Origin: Planctomycetota bacterium
Lineage (GTDB): Bacteria > Planctomycetota > Planctomycetia > Pirellulales > Pirellulaceae
NCBI GenBank assembly: GCA_026692885.1
Contig: JAPLNJ010000553.1
Coordinates: 1 to 16,211, forward strand
Direction: 5' to 3'
Length of the DNA: 16,211 bases
Positions within the stretch are counted from its first letter, which is position 1. Every line of letters starts with the position of its first letter. The notes beneath the pieces were generated by a model, which was not told where the DNA came from, did no database searches, and saw nothing but the letters and a program-made list of their open reading frames with translations. A program made the position numbers and the translations under genes. Positions 8,610 to 14,634 of this stretch are shown here, piece by piece.

Positions 8610-8904
8610 CTAGCACCAAACGGTTATTGGGGCGATTCGCGCAAAGAATGAGATTTTATGGTTCTGTGAATTGGATGCCACGGGCTTGCCCCGTGGAGGC
8701 TCGCGTTCGCAGCTACACGCGGCGCTCCCCTGCGTCACCTCACTCCCCCGTTTCGCCCGCGGCGGCGAAGCCGCCGCGGGCGAAACGGGGGAGTGAGGAG
8801 TAGGGCTTGTGTGTAGCGACAAACGTAAATATCCCCCGGGCAAGCCGGGGGCATTCGTTAAATGCCAAAGTGAATGCCAGCCCCACAACACCCTTTGGTA
8901 CTAG
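8610..8904. mobile_element. 295-bp composite palindromic element (MITE-like), copy A
   Basis: The ends are imperfect inverted repeats: CTAGCACCAAACGGTTATTG at 8610 against the reverse complement of 8904 inward, which reads CTAGTACCAAAGGGTGTTGT. Inside lie three hairpins in symmetrical order: CCACGGG/CCCGTGG (8678-8696), a perfect 28-bp stem (8739-8797), and CCCCCGG/CCGGGGG (8833-8851). The segments between the hairpins also pair imperfectly (GCTACAC with GTGTAGC). No transposase is encoded; the short ORFs across it are an effect of the palindromes. The left end is similar over about 60 bp to the element at 13674. Transposition in trans is inferred. Confidence 0.75.
8739..8797. repeat. Perfect 28-bp stem hairpin, GAA loop
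   Basis: Arms 8739-8766 and 8770-8797 are exact reverse complements around GAA. The arms read CTCACTCCCCCG, then TTTCGCCCGCGGCGGC. It is the core of composite element A and is long enough to extrude as a cruciform or stop transcription. There is no T-run after it. Confidence 0.9.
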
Positions 8905-8923
8905 GACTTGCCCGCTGCAACCT

Positions 8924-8944
8924 GCTAGCACCAAACGGCTTTCG
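8924..8944. repeat. Solo end of the CTAG-ACCAAA element family, copy B
   Basis: GCTAGCACCAAACGGCTTTC begins at 8924, 20 bp after copy A ends, and matches the left end of the elements at 8610 and 13674. I could not find a matching right end before the next gene, so this is a truncated or decayed copy. Confidence 0.55.
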
Positions 8945-9309
8945 CCACCCTTGGCGTGCCGCTTGAGCTGCCACGGCTCCGTGGCCCCGTCGCCCCCGCG
9001 ACGTGGGCAAAATCTAACGTGCCTGCTCCCCACCATCTGCCAGCATCTTGCCCGCTTCTTTGCAGCGGGCTTCTGACGGCACCGATAATATCTGATGCGG
9101 GTTGCCACCAGCGCGTTAGTGTACCTTGGTCACTGCCAGCGAGACTGACAACCGGCCCTCGCAACTTACCTCGAGACCAACTCCCCGCGCCGTCAAGGAA
9201 GCCGGCGTTGCGAGTTCCGATCTCGCGGCTGGACCTAGTCCGCAAATTACTACAACCGGCCTCGTGCCGATCGAGTACAGGGATGTACGCCACCAATCGA
9301 GGTTGTCCG
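8945..9309. other. Non-coding leader region of exbB
   Basis: There is no convincing gene. It holds two small hairpins, GCCACGG/CCGTGGC (8970-8985) and GCCCGCT/AGCGGGC (about 9050-9070, 7-nt loop). The ExbB frame stays open back to 8956, but the added residues resemble no ExbB N-terminus. The promoter of the ExbB-ExbD cluster must lie here; no consensus is evident. Confidence 0.5.
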
Positions 9310-10188
9310 ATGCATTCGCAGATTCCTGGGTGGCGGTGGCTCCTACCAACTCTTGCGGCGATGATTGTGTGGGGCTCGCTGTGGAACGGCGCCGGCCCCC
9401 TGGCTGCGCAACAGCCTCAGAATTCGCCGCCAGCCGCTGAGACGACGTCGTTGCCTGCCGAGTCGCAGCCCTTGGCCGAACCGGCGGATCCGCCGAGCTT
9501 GATTCCCACCAAGAACCTCCTGCAGGTCGTGCGCGACGGCGGGCCCATGATGTTTCCGCTGGGCCTGAGTTCCTTCCTGCTCTTGGTGTTTGTATTTGAA
9601 CGATTGATTGCGCTGCGGCGCGGGCGCGTGATCCCGAAACCCTTCGTCAAACGCTTCCTGGAGCAGATCGCCGAGGGGCAATTGGATCGTGAGATGGCGA
9701 TGGAGTTGTGTGAGCAGAACCGCAGTCCCGTCGCCGAGGTCTTCGGCGCCGCGGCACGGAAGTGGGGCCGGCCTGCGGTCGAGGTGGAGCAGGCGATCAT
9801 CGATGCGGGCGAACGGATCACTCATGGCCTGCGCAAGTACTTGCGAATCTTGAATGGCATTTCCACGGTCAGTCCCTTGTTGGGCCTGTTAGGCACGGTG
9901 TTGGGCATCATCAACTGCTTCAACACCATCGCCCGCTCGAACGCGATGGGCCACTATGATCTGCTGGCCGGTGGGATCGGCGAGGCCCTGCTGACCACCG
10001 CCGGGGGTCTGTTTGTCGCCATCCCGGCCCTGATTGCGTACCTGTGTTTTGTCGGCCGCGTCGACCAGTTGATCATGGAGATCGACGCTGTGAGCCAGAA
10101 GCTGGTCGATCTGATTTCCGCGGAATCGCAAGCGCCCAGTGTCGCGGAACGCCGAGCAGCCCAGTCCAAACGTCGCGAGGCGGCATAG
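9310..10188 (+). CDS. exbB: MotA/TolQ/ExbB family proton channel protein
   Basis: A 292-residue inner-membrane proton channel subunit that, with ExbD, should convert proton motive force into movement of a periplasmic partner. ATG 9310 is preferred because GAGG (9299-9302) is 7 nt upstream and a signal peptide follows (WRWLLPTLAAMIVWGSLW, cleavage near PLAAQ). ATG 9283 in the same frame is the alternative. A Pro/Ala/Glu-rich periplasmic stretch (about 35-70) precedes TM1 (80-100, MMFPLGLSSFLLLVFVFERL). The cytoplasmic loop carries EQNRSPVAEVF. TM2 (about 181-205) reads STVSPLLGLLGTVLGII and TM3 (about 223-245) has the family signature EALLTTAGGLFVAIPALIAY. A cleaved N-terminal extension is common among planctomycete ExbB-like proteins. 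exbD follows after 47 nt, so co-transcription is likely. Confidence 0.95.
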   Translation: MHSQIPGWRWLLPTLAAMIVWGSLWNGAGPLAAQQPQNSPPAAETTSLPAESQPLAEPADPPSLIPTKNLLQVVRDGGPMMFPLGLSSFLLLVFVFERLIALRRGRVIPKPFVKRFLEQIAEGQLDREMAMELCEQNRSPVAEVFGAAARKWGRPAVEVEQAIIDAGERITHGLRKYLRILNGISTVSPLLGLLGTVLGIINCFNTIARSNAMGHYDLLAGGIGEALLTTAGGLFVAIPALIAYLCFVGRVDQLIMEIDAVSQKLVDLISAESQAPSVAERRAAQSKRREAA

Positions 10189-10235
10189 CGCAGAGACGGG
10201 CGAGGCTCCTGACGAGACACGAGGACCGACGAAGA

Positions 10236-10679
10236 ATGCACCTGAAGACCCACCAAGACGAAATGCCGCAGCTGAACCTGACGTCGATGATCGACGTGCT
10301 GTTCCTGCTGATCATTTTCTTCATGCTCGCCACCCGGTTCGCAGACGTCGAACGCGACCTCGCTGTGCATGTGCCGCGTGTCAGCGAGCACGGCGCTCCG
10401 GCTCCCGCTCCGGCCCGGCATGTGATCAATGTACATCGTGACGGACACCTTGCGCTGGACCGCCGGCGGGTGACCGTCGAAGAACTCACGGCCGCCTTGA
10501 CTGCCGCCCGACGCGAGCACAAGGACGTGGGGGTGATCGTACGCGGCGACGGCGAGGGTGCGTTTCAGAACGTGGCCTCCGTGCTGAACGCTTGCCGGCG
10601 CGCGGGGATTAGTGACCTGGGCATTTCCGTCAGCCTGGCGCAGGGCGAGCCGGCTGCAGGAGGTACCACACGCCGGTAG
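10236..10679 (+). CDS. exbD: ExbD/TolR family biopolymer transport protein
   Basis: A 147-residue single-pass partner of ExbB. After a short cytoplasmic tail comes the helix LTSMIDVLFLLIIFFML, with the family's essential membrane aspartate at D20. The periplasmic domain is typical of ExbD/TolR (RHVINVHRDGHLALDRR, VGVIVRGDGEGAFQNVASVL, G-I-S-D-L-G-I-S). The frame is open upstream into exbB, but ATG 10236 gives a normal ExbD N-terminus; GAAGA lies directly before it and GAGG at 10221-10224, slightly far away. It lies 47 nt after exbB and about 150 nt before the TonB-like gene, with a strong hairpin in that second gap. Confidence 0.95.
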   Translation: MHLKTHQDEMPQLNLTSMIDVLFLLIIFFMLATRFADVERDLAVHVPRVSEHGAPAPAPARHVINVHRDGHLALDRRRVTVEELTAALTAARREHKDVGVIVRGDGEGAFQNVASVLNACRRAGISDLGISVSLAQGEPAAGGTTRR

Positions 10680-10708
10680 CGTCTGAGGATGTGCGATGTG
10701 CGCACCTT

Positions 10709-10756
10709 GTAGGTCAGCCTTTCCAGGCTGACGTCAGCCTGGAAAGCCTGACCTAC
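10709..10756. repeat. 23-bp stem hairpin between exbD and the TonB-like gene
   Basis: Arms 10709-10731 and 10734-10756 pair with one mismatch around CG (GTAGGTCAGCCTTTCCAGG in the left arm). It is probably a planctomycete REP-like palindrome. It has no T-run, so it may dampen or process the message rather than end it. Confidence 0.85.
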
Positions 10757-10830
10757 TTGATTGCGGCCGCCGGCCGCGTTAGGGACTGACACGAAATAGG
10801 TTAACCGGAATTGTGGACCACGTGTGCAGC

Positions 10831-12654
10831 ATGAATTCTGGCCCCGTGCTGATCGCCGAGACTGCGAAGTGGACTGCCGCTCTGGCGCGGATCGGCATGC
10901 ACGAGGCTTTGTTGCTGGGCGGACTGCTCCTGTTGGCCATAGCGCTGTTGGTGCTCACCTTGACCCGCTGGGGTCAAGTCAAGCCGCTGTCGAAGTGCAT
11001 CGTACTGTCCATCTTCGTGCACATTCTCCTGCTGGTGTACGCCCGCGGCGTCCATCTGATTGCGGCCGTGCCAGCGAAACCCGTGGAGCACATCTATCGC
11101 GTGGCCCTGCTGGGACCGGGCGACGAGTCCGCCGGAGGCGAAGCGGGGCAGATGTCCGAGCCCGGAGGCGGACCGGTGGCCGAGGAAGCCGAGGCGGCTG
11201 CTCGCCCCCAGCCGCCGCCAGCCCCCGAACTCCTGCCGGCCCCGCCGCCAGAAACAGAGCGACCGCCCCTCCCGGAAGCCCTCGCGGCAGCCGCCCCTGC
11301 GTTGGTACAGCCTGACCAGAACTCCACGGCAGCCGTTCCGGCTCCACCCGCCGAGTCAGCGCAGTCCCCGGACGAATCGCCGCGGCTCGCGGAACCGCCT
11401 TCCGGTGACCGACCCGCGGAAGCTTTGGCCGATCGCCACGATCAAGCCGCAGCGCCCCGGCAGCCCGCGGCGGCTGGCTCTGCGGATGCGGCCTCGGCCG
11501 GTCCGGTGCCGGTTCCGGCGTCAGACGCGGCCCTGGCCGCCGCTTCCGCCGCGCTGCGGATGGCTGCCACCCCGCACCACGACGACCGGCCGGCCCTGTA
11601 TCAGGGCCGAACGGCGGAGAACCATCAGGCCCTGGTCCAACACTACGGCGGTAGCGCCCAGGGTGAGAGCTCGGTTCAAGGTGCACTCGATTGGTTGGCC
11701 GCGAATCAGCACCCCGACGGTCGCTGGGACGCGCGGCGATTCGGCGCCGGGCAAGAGACCAAGACACTGGGCCAAGATCGGGGCGGAGCCGGCGACGATG
11801 CGGACGTCGGGATCTCGGCGTTGGCCATCCTCGCGTTTCAAGGCGCCGGCGAGACGCACCTGAAGGGCAAACATAGCGCGACCATTCAGCGCGGCTTGGA
11901 ATACCTGCTGCGCAGCCAAGGGCTGGACGGCAGCTTGGCCGGCGAGGCGCGTCTGTTCGCCCGTATGTACTGCCACGGTATGGGAACGTTGGCGCTCAGC
12001 GAGGCTTACGCCCTGACCGGTGACACCCGCCTGCAGCCCTACGTCGTACGGGCACTGACCTACACGGTACGAGCCCAGGATCCGGACGGCGGTGGTTGGC
12101 GATACCAGCCGGGCGATGCGGGCGACATGAGCCAGTTCGGTTGGCAATTGATGGCGCTCAAGAGCGCTCAACTGGCCGGCTATCCGATCCCGTCGCAGAC
12201 ACGGGCCGGCATGATTCGCTTCCTGAATAGTTGTGCCGCCGGGCAGCAGCAGGGGCTGGCAAGCTACCGCCCGCACAGTGCGCCGACCCGCACGATGACC
12301 GCCGAGTCGCTGACCTGCCGGCTGTTCATGGAGTTGCAGCGTAACGACGCCGCGACTGAGGAAGCCGTCAGCTTCCTGCTGCAGGAGACGCCGCAGGCGG
12401 GCGAGATGAATCTGTACTACTGGTACTACGGCACGTTGGCGTTGTTCCAGCTGCAAGGGTCGGCCTGGGAAACTTGGAATGCAGCCCTGCAGCAACGTCT
12501 GCTCGCCACGCAGGAGACCACGGGAGAATTGGCCGGCAGTTGGCCCCCCGACCGCGTCTGGGGCGGCTACGGCGGGCGGGTCTACAGCACCGCTTTGGCC
12601 GCGTTGTGCCTGGAAGTGTACTACCGCTACCTGCCCCTCTACGGCCGAAAGTAG
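10831..12654 (+). CDS. TonB-like N-terminus fused to squalene-cyclase-like alpha-toroid
   Basis: A 607-residue membrane protein (GTG 10813 in frame would add 6 residues; neither start has a strong ribosome binding site). TM1 is about 26-44 (EALLLGGLLLLAIALLVLTL) and TM2 about 55-71 (CIVLSIFVHILLLVY). TM2 holds S60-x-x-x-H64, the same spacing as Ser16 and His20 of E. coli TonB. A Pro/Ala/Glu-rich linker (about 100-240) follows, as in TonB. From about 271 to the end lies an alpha/alpha toroid of the prenyltransferase/squalene oxidase repeat family: ALDWLAANQHPDGRW, GLEYLLRSQGLDG, LTYTVRAQDPDGGGW, NLYYWYYGTLALFQ. The DxDD catalytic motif of squalene-hopene cyclase is absent, so a binding or scaffold role is likelier than catalysis. 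Position after exbB-exbD suggests energisation by that channel (inference). Confidence 0.88.
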   Translation: MNSGPVLIAETAKWTAALARIGMHEALLLGGLLLLAIALLVLTLTRWGQVKPLSKCIVLSIFVHILLLVYARGVHLIAAVPAKPVEHIYRVALLGPGDESAGGEAGQMSEPGGGPVAEEAEAAARPQPPPAPELLPAPPPETERPPLPEALAAAAPALVQPDQNSTAAVPAPPAESAQSPDESPRLAEPPSGDRPAEALADRHDQAAAPRQPAAAGSADAASAGPVPVPASDAALAAASAALRMAATPHHDDRPALYQGRTAENHQALVQHYGGSAQGESSVQGALDWLAANQHPDGRWDARRFGAGQETKTLGQDRGGAGDDADVGISALAILAFQGAGETHLKGKHSATIQRGLEYLLRSQGLDGSLAGEARLFARMYCHGMGTLALSEAYALTGDTRLQPYVVRALTYTVRAQDPDGGGWRYQPGDAGDMSQFGWQLMALKSAQLAGYPIPSQTRAGMIRFLNSCAAGQQQGLASYRPHSAPTRTMTAESLTCRLFMELQRNDAATEEAVSFLLQETPQAGEMNLYYWYYGTLALFQLQGSAWETWNAALQQRLLATQETTGELAGSWPPDRVWGGYGGRVYSTALAALCLEVYYRYLPLYGRK

Positions 12655-12658
12655 AGAC

Positions 12659-13327
12659 TCAACGTCCGCCGCGGAGGCGATTGGTCAGTGAGCCTTTCGG
12701 CTTGGGTCCCTCGGTCTCATCCGGCAGCTCGATGAAAACTTCGTGGCTGGGTTCGTTGGCCTTGGGCGCGGCAAGCGGTGGTCCGTTCGCTGGCGTCGGT
12801 GCGGCTCGATTGGCCGGCGCCCCGTACAGAACCTGCGGTGGTTGGGGGGCCTCCACTTGGCTGACTCGGGCAGGCGAGGAAGACGGCGTTGGCGGGTCCA
12901 ACCGTCCCGCCGAATCCGCGGGACGAACGCCGCTGGTCTGCTGGAGTAGTTGTCCTCGCACTTTTTCGATCCGCGCCAGCCGCCATGTCGCGATGCGCTG
13001 GTTCCAGTTCGGTTGCGGCAGCTTGCCTACGGAACCTGAGGCCGGAGCAGTTGGGGCGGCTGTGGTGCCTGCGGACGGACCATCATTCGGTGCGCTCAAG
13101 AACCGCCGCCCCAAGACCGGGTTGCCGCCGAACCGAGGGGCATCCGCCGACTCGCGCCGCAGGTCGGGCGTGGTATTTCCCAAGGCGGTGTCCCGCGGGC
13201 TAACCGGTGCTATCGGAATCTGCCATAAGTCGTCGGCTCCAGACGGGCGAACTTCGGCACCGCTTGCAGCCGACACTTCCAACGCGGCGACCAACGCGCC
13301 GCAAACCGCTGCGTGAACAAGCTTCAT
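12659..13327 (-). CDS. Secreted low-complexity protein of unknown function
   Basis: A 222-residue protein that I do not recognise. I chose ATG 13327 because AGGAG lies 7 nt upstream and a signal peptide follows (MKLVHAAVCGALVAALEVSA, cleavage near SGA/EV). The in-frame ATG at 13396 would bury that signal peptide. The mature protein is rich in Pro, Ala, Ser and Arg and looks largely disordered. A short helical segment near the middle (NWNQRIATWRLARIEKVRGQ) is the only non-repetitive part. The C-terminus is basic (KGSLTNRLRGGR). It is convergent with the TonB-like toroid gene, with 4 nt between the stop codons. A structural or periplasmic role is possible, but there is no direct evidence. Confidence 0.75.
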   Translation of the reverse strand: MKLVHAAVCGALVAALEVSAASGAEVRPSGADDLWQIPIAPVSPRDTALGNTTPDLRRESADAPRFGGNPVLGRRFLSAPNDGPSAGTTAAPTAPASGSVGKLPQPNWNQRIATWRLARIEKVRGQLLQQTSGVRPADSAGRLDPPTPSSSPARVSQVEAPQPPQVLYGAPANRAAPTPANGPPLAAPKANEPSHEVFIELPDETEGPKPKGSLTNRLRGGR

Positions 13328-13673
13328 GATTGGGCTCCTTCCCATCAGATTTCTTCCAGTCGCCCACTGCTCGGCACGCGCGGCAGCAGGCTCCACTGAT
13401 TCTAAGATCGGTTGAATCCCCTGCCCGCCTGAAGCCTACCGGCCGCGTGCGACCCAGGCCCTTGGGCAAGCGGAACGATAAACAAATCCTATTCCTTACG
13501 CCAGCCCGAACCCGAGCGTCGGATGCGATGGATCCCCTGGTTGGCGCAACGGACGAGGAGCGGTACACTGCCTCCGTCGGTTCGCCATCAAGTACGCCGA
13601 CAGCCATCCTCAACGTTGCCAGCAACGAACGTTGTACCATTCCCAACGGCAAGCTGCAGGGGATCATGCGACG
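13328..13673. other. Non-coding region upstream of the secreted protein gene
   Basis: I see no supported gene. The open frame 13330-13680 on the plus strand lies against the promoter side of the minus-strand gene and shows no signal peptide, domain or coding-like composition. Apart from the AGGAG at the start of the neighbouring gene, no clear regulatory element is visible. Confidence 0.5.
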
Positions 13674-13929
13674 GTGCTAGCACCAAACGGTTTTCGTGGT
13701 TGTCGGTGTCAAGAATGGGGTTTTACGGTTTCGCATAGACGGACCGCCAGCGGGGGTCAGACGTACAGATTTCAGTTTTCGCGGGCAGAAGGCTCTTTGT
13801 GGGCTTGAGCACACGACCGCGAAAACTGAAATCTGTACGTCTGACCCCTTGCCTCGCGCCCTGTCCCTGCTGAACCGTTAAGTCTCGTTCTTTACGCGCA
13901 AGGGCCAAAACAGCGATTGATGCTAGCAC
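13674..13929. mobile_element. 256-bp composite palindromic element (MITE-like), copy C
   Basis: The left end GTGCTAGCACCAAACGG and the reverse complement of the right end, GTGCTAGCATCAATCGC, form imperfect terminal inverted repeats. Similarity continues inward for about 60 bp (A-A-G-A-A, TTaACGGTT). The left end also matches copy A at 8610. The centre is a different palindrome with exact 32-bp arms. No transposase is encoded. This is a non-autonomous element (inference), with one palindrome nested in another. Confidence 0.75.
13753..13848. repeat. Perfect 32-bp inverted repeat with 32-nt loop
   Basis: Arms 13753-13784 and 13817-13848 are exact reverse complements (GGGGTCAGACGTACAGATTT at the left edge). 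The loop is GCAGAAGGCTC, then TTTGTGGGCTTGAGC. The exact match suggests a recent insertion, gene conversion or selection, compared with the decayed outer arms around it. Confidence 0.9.
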
Positions 13930-13941
13930 TGTCACGAGTCA

Positions 13942-13956
13942 CGCAGATTATCTGCG
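13942..13956. repeat. Small palindrome in the leader of the 100-residue protein gene
   Basis: CGCAGA and TCTGCG pair around TTA, 62 nt upstream of the next start codon. It could be an operator or a leader hairpin; sequence alone does not decide. Confidence 0.35.
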
Positions 13957-14017
13957 GGCGATTTGCTGTCGCAGCGGACTCTCGAAAAACCATAAAGCCT
14001 GATGAAGGGAGAAAGCC

Positions 14018-14320
14018 ATGAAAAATGCAGTTGCGATTTTGACGGTCTGGGGGCTAGGAATTCTGTTTGCTGGGTCGGCCACGGCCCATGAGTACGTGGT
14101 TTACCGGGGTCACCATCGTCACCATTCGGCAGTGGCGGTCTACCCGGAGGTGGTGGTCGCCCGACCCGTGGTGGTCGCACCACGAGTCTTTGTTGCGCCG
14201 CCCGTGGTGCGGTATCCGGCGTATCGCTCGGTGCTCGTACCGGCCCCGGTGTACGCTCCGGCACACGTTGGCGCCTTCCACTACTATGGTCCCAGGGTCG
14301 GGATCTCTGTGGGCTTTTGA
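14018..14320 (+). CDS. Small secreted Val/Ala/Pro/His/Tyr-rich protein
   Basis: A 100-residue protein of unknown function. ATG 14018 follows GGAG (14008-14011) by 6 nt, a strong ribosome binding site. A clear signal peptide (NAVAILTVWGLGILFAGSAT) should be cleaved before HEYVV. The mature 77 residues begin with a His-rich patch (RGHHRHH), which could bind metal, then repeats of the form VVVARPVVVAPRVFVAPPVV, and end in YYGPRVGISVGF, whose terminal Phe and alternating hydrophobics resemble a membrane-strand end. It may be a surface or cell-envelope structural peptide (inference). It is preceded by composite element C and followed by a tandem repeat array; no operon partner is apparent. Confidence 0.85.
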   Translation: MKNAVAILTVWGLGILFAGSATAHEYVVYRGHHRHHSAVAVYPEVVVARPVVVAPRVFVAPPVVRYPAYRSVLVPAPVYAPAHVGAFHYYGPRVGISVGF

Positions 14321-14349
14321 GCAGCTATGCTGTACCGAGCCCTCGTCCC

Positions 14350-14519
14350 AAGTAGCATGGCTCTCCGAAGCCGTGCCGTACCCAAGTAGCATGGCTCTCC
14401 GAAGCCGTGCCGCACCTAAGTAGCATGGCTCTCCGAAGCCGTGCCGCACCTAAGTAGCATGGCTCTCCAGAGCCGTGTCGCACTCAAGTAGCATGGCTCT
14501 CCGAAGCCGTGCCTGTGCG
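14350..14519. repeat. 34-bp tandem repeat array, five units
   Basis: Units start at 14350, 14384, 14418, 14452 and 14486, exactly 34 bp apart, each beginning AAGTAGCATGGCTCTCC. Units differ by only a few bases; the fourth reads GGCTCTCCAGAGCC, a perfect 6-bp stem, whereas the others read CTCTCCGAAGCC. There are no unique spacers, so it is not a CRISPR array. It lies between two genes and may act in transcript ending or stability. Confidence 0.92.
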
Positions 14520-14553
14520 ACTCCTCCACGGCGAGTCGCTGCCGATACTGCCC

Positions 14554-14575
14554 GGCTCTGGAGAGCCAGGCTACC
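14554..14575. repeat. Inverted copy of the 34-bp repeat core
   Basis: GGCTCTGGAGAGCCAGGCTA is the reverse complement of a GTAGCcTGGCTCTCC version of the array unit. It can pair with any unit of the array and closes the array 60 nt before the next gene. Confidence 0.75.
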
Positions 14576-14634
14576 AAGAATCCAGCTAGGAAATCAGACT
14601 TGCTGCGCCGTTGACGCCCTGCTAAGACTCTGTC

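Noticed and set aside
8807..9076. ORF of 89 codons overlapping the palindromic element
   Set aside because: It reads through REP-like hairpins and has no ribosome binding site or domain; such ORFs are created by the repeats.
10831..12654. Squalene-hopene cyclase
   Set aside because: The toroid repeats are present but the DxDD catalytic motif is missing, and the N-terminus is a TonB-like membrane anchor.
13330..13680. Plus-strand ORF of 116 codons
   Set aside because: No signal peptide, domain or ribosome binding site, and it overlaps the promoter side of the opposite gene and the start of a repeat element.
14067..14423. Plus-strand ORF of 118 codons across the small secreted protein
   Set aside because: It is another frame of the 14018-14320 gene, which has a strong ribosome binding site and signal peptide, and it runs into the tandem array.
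14350..14519. CRISPR array
   Set aside because: The units are directly adjacent with no unique spacers, and no cas genes are present.
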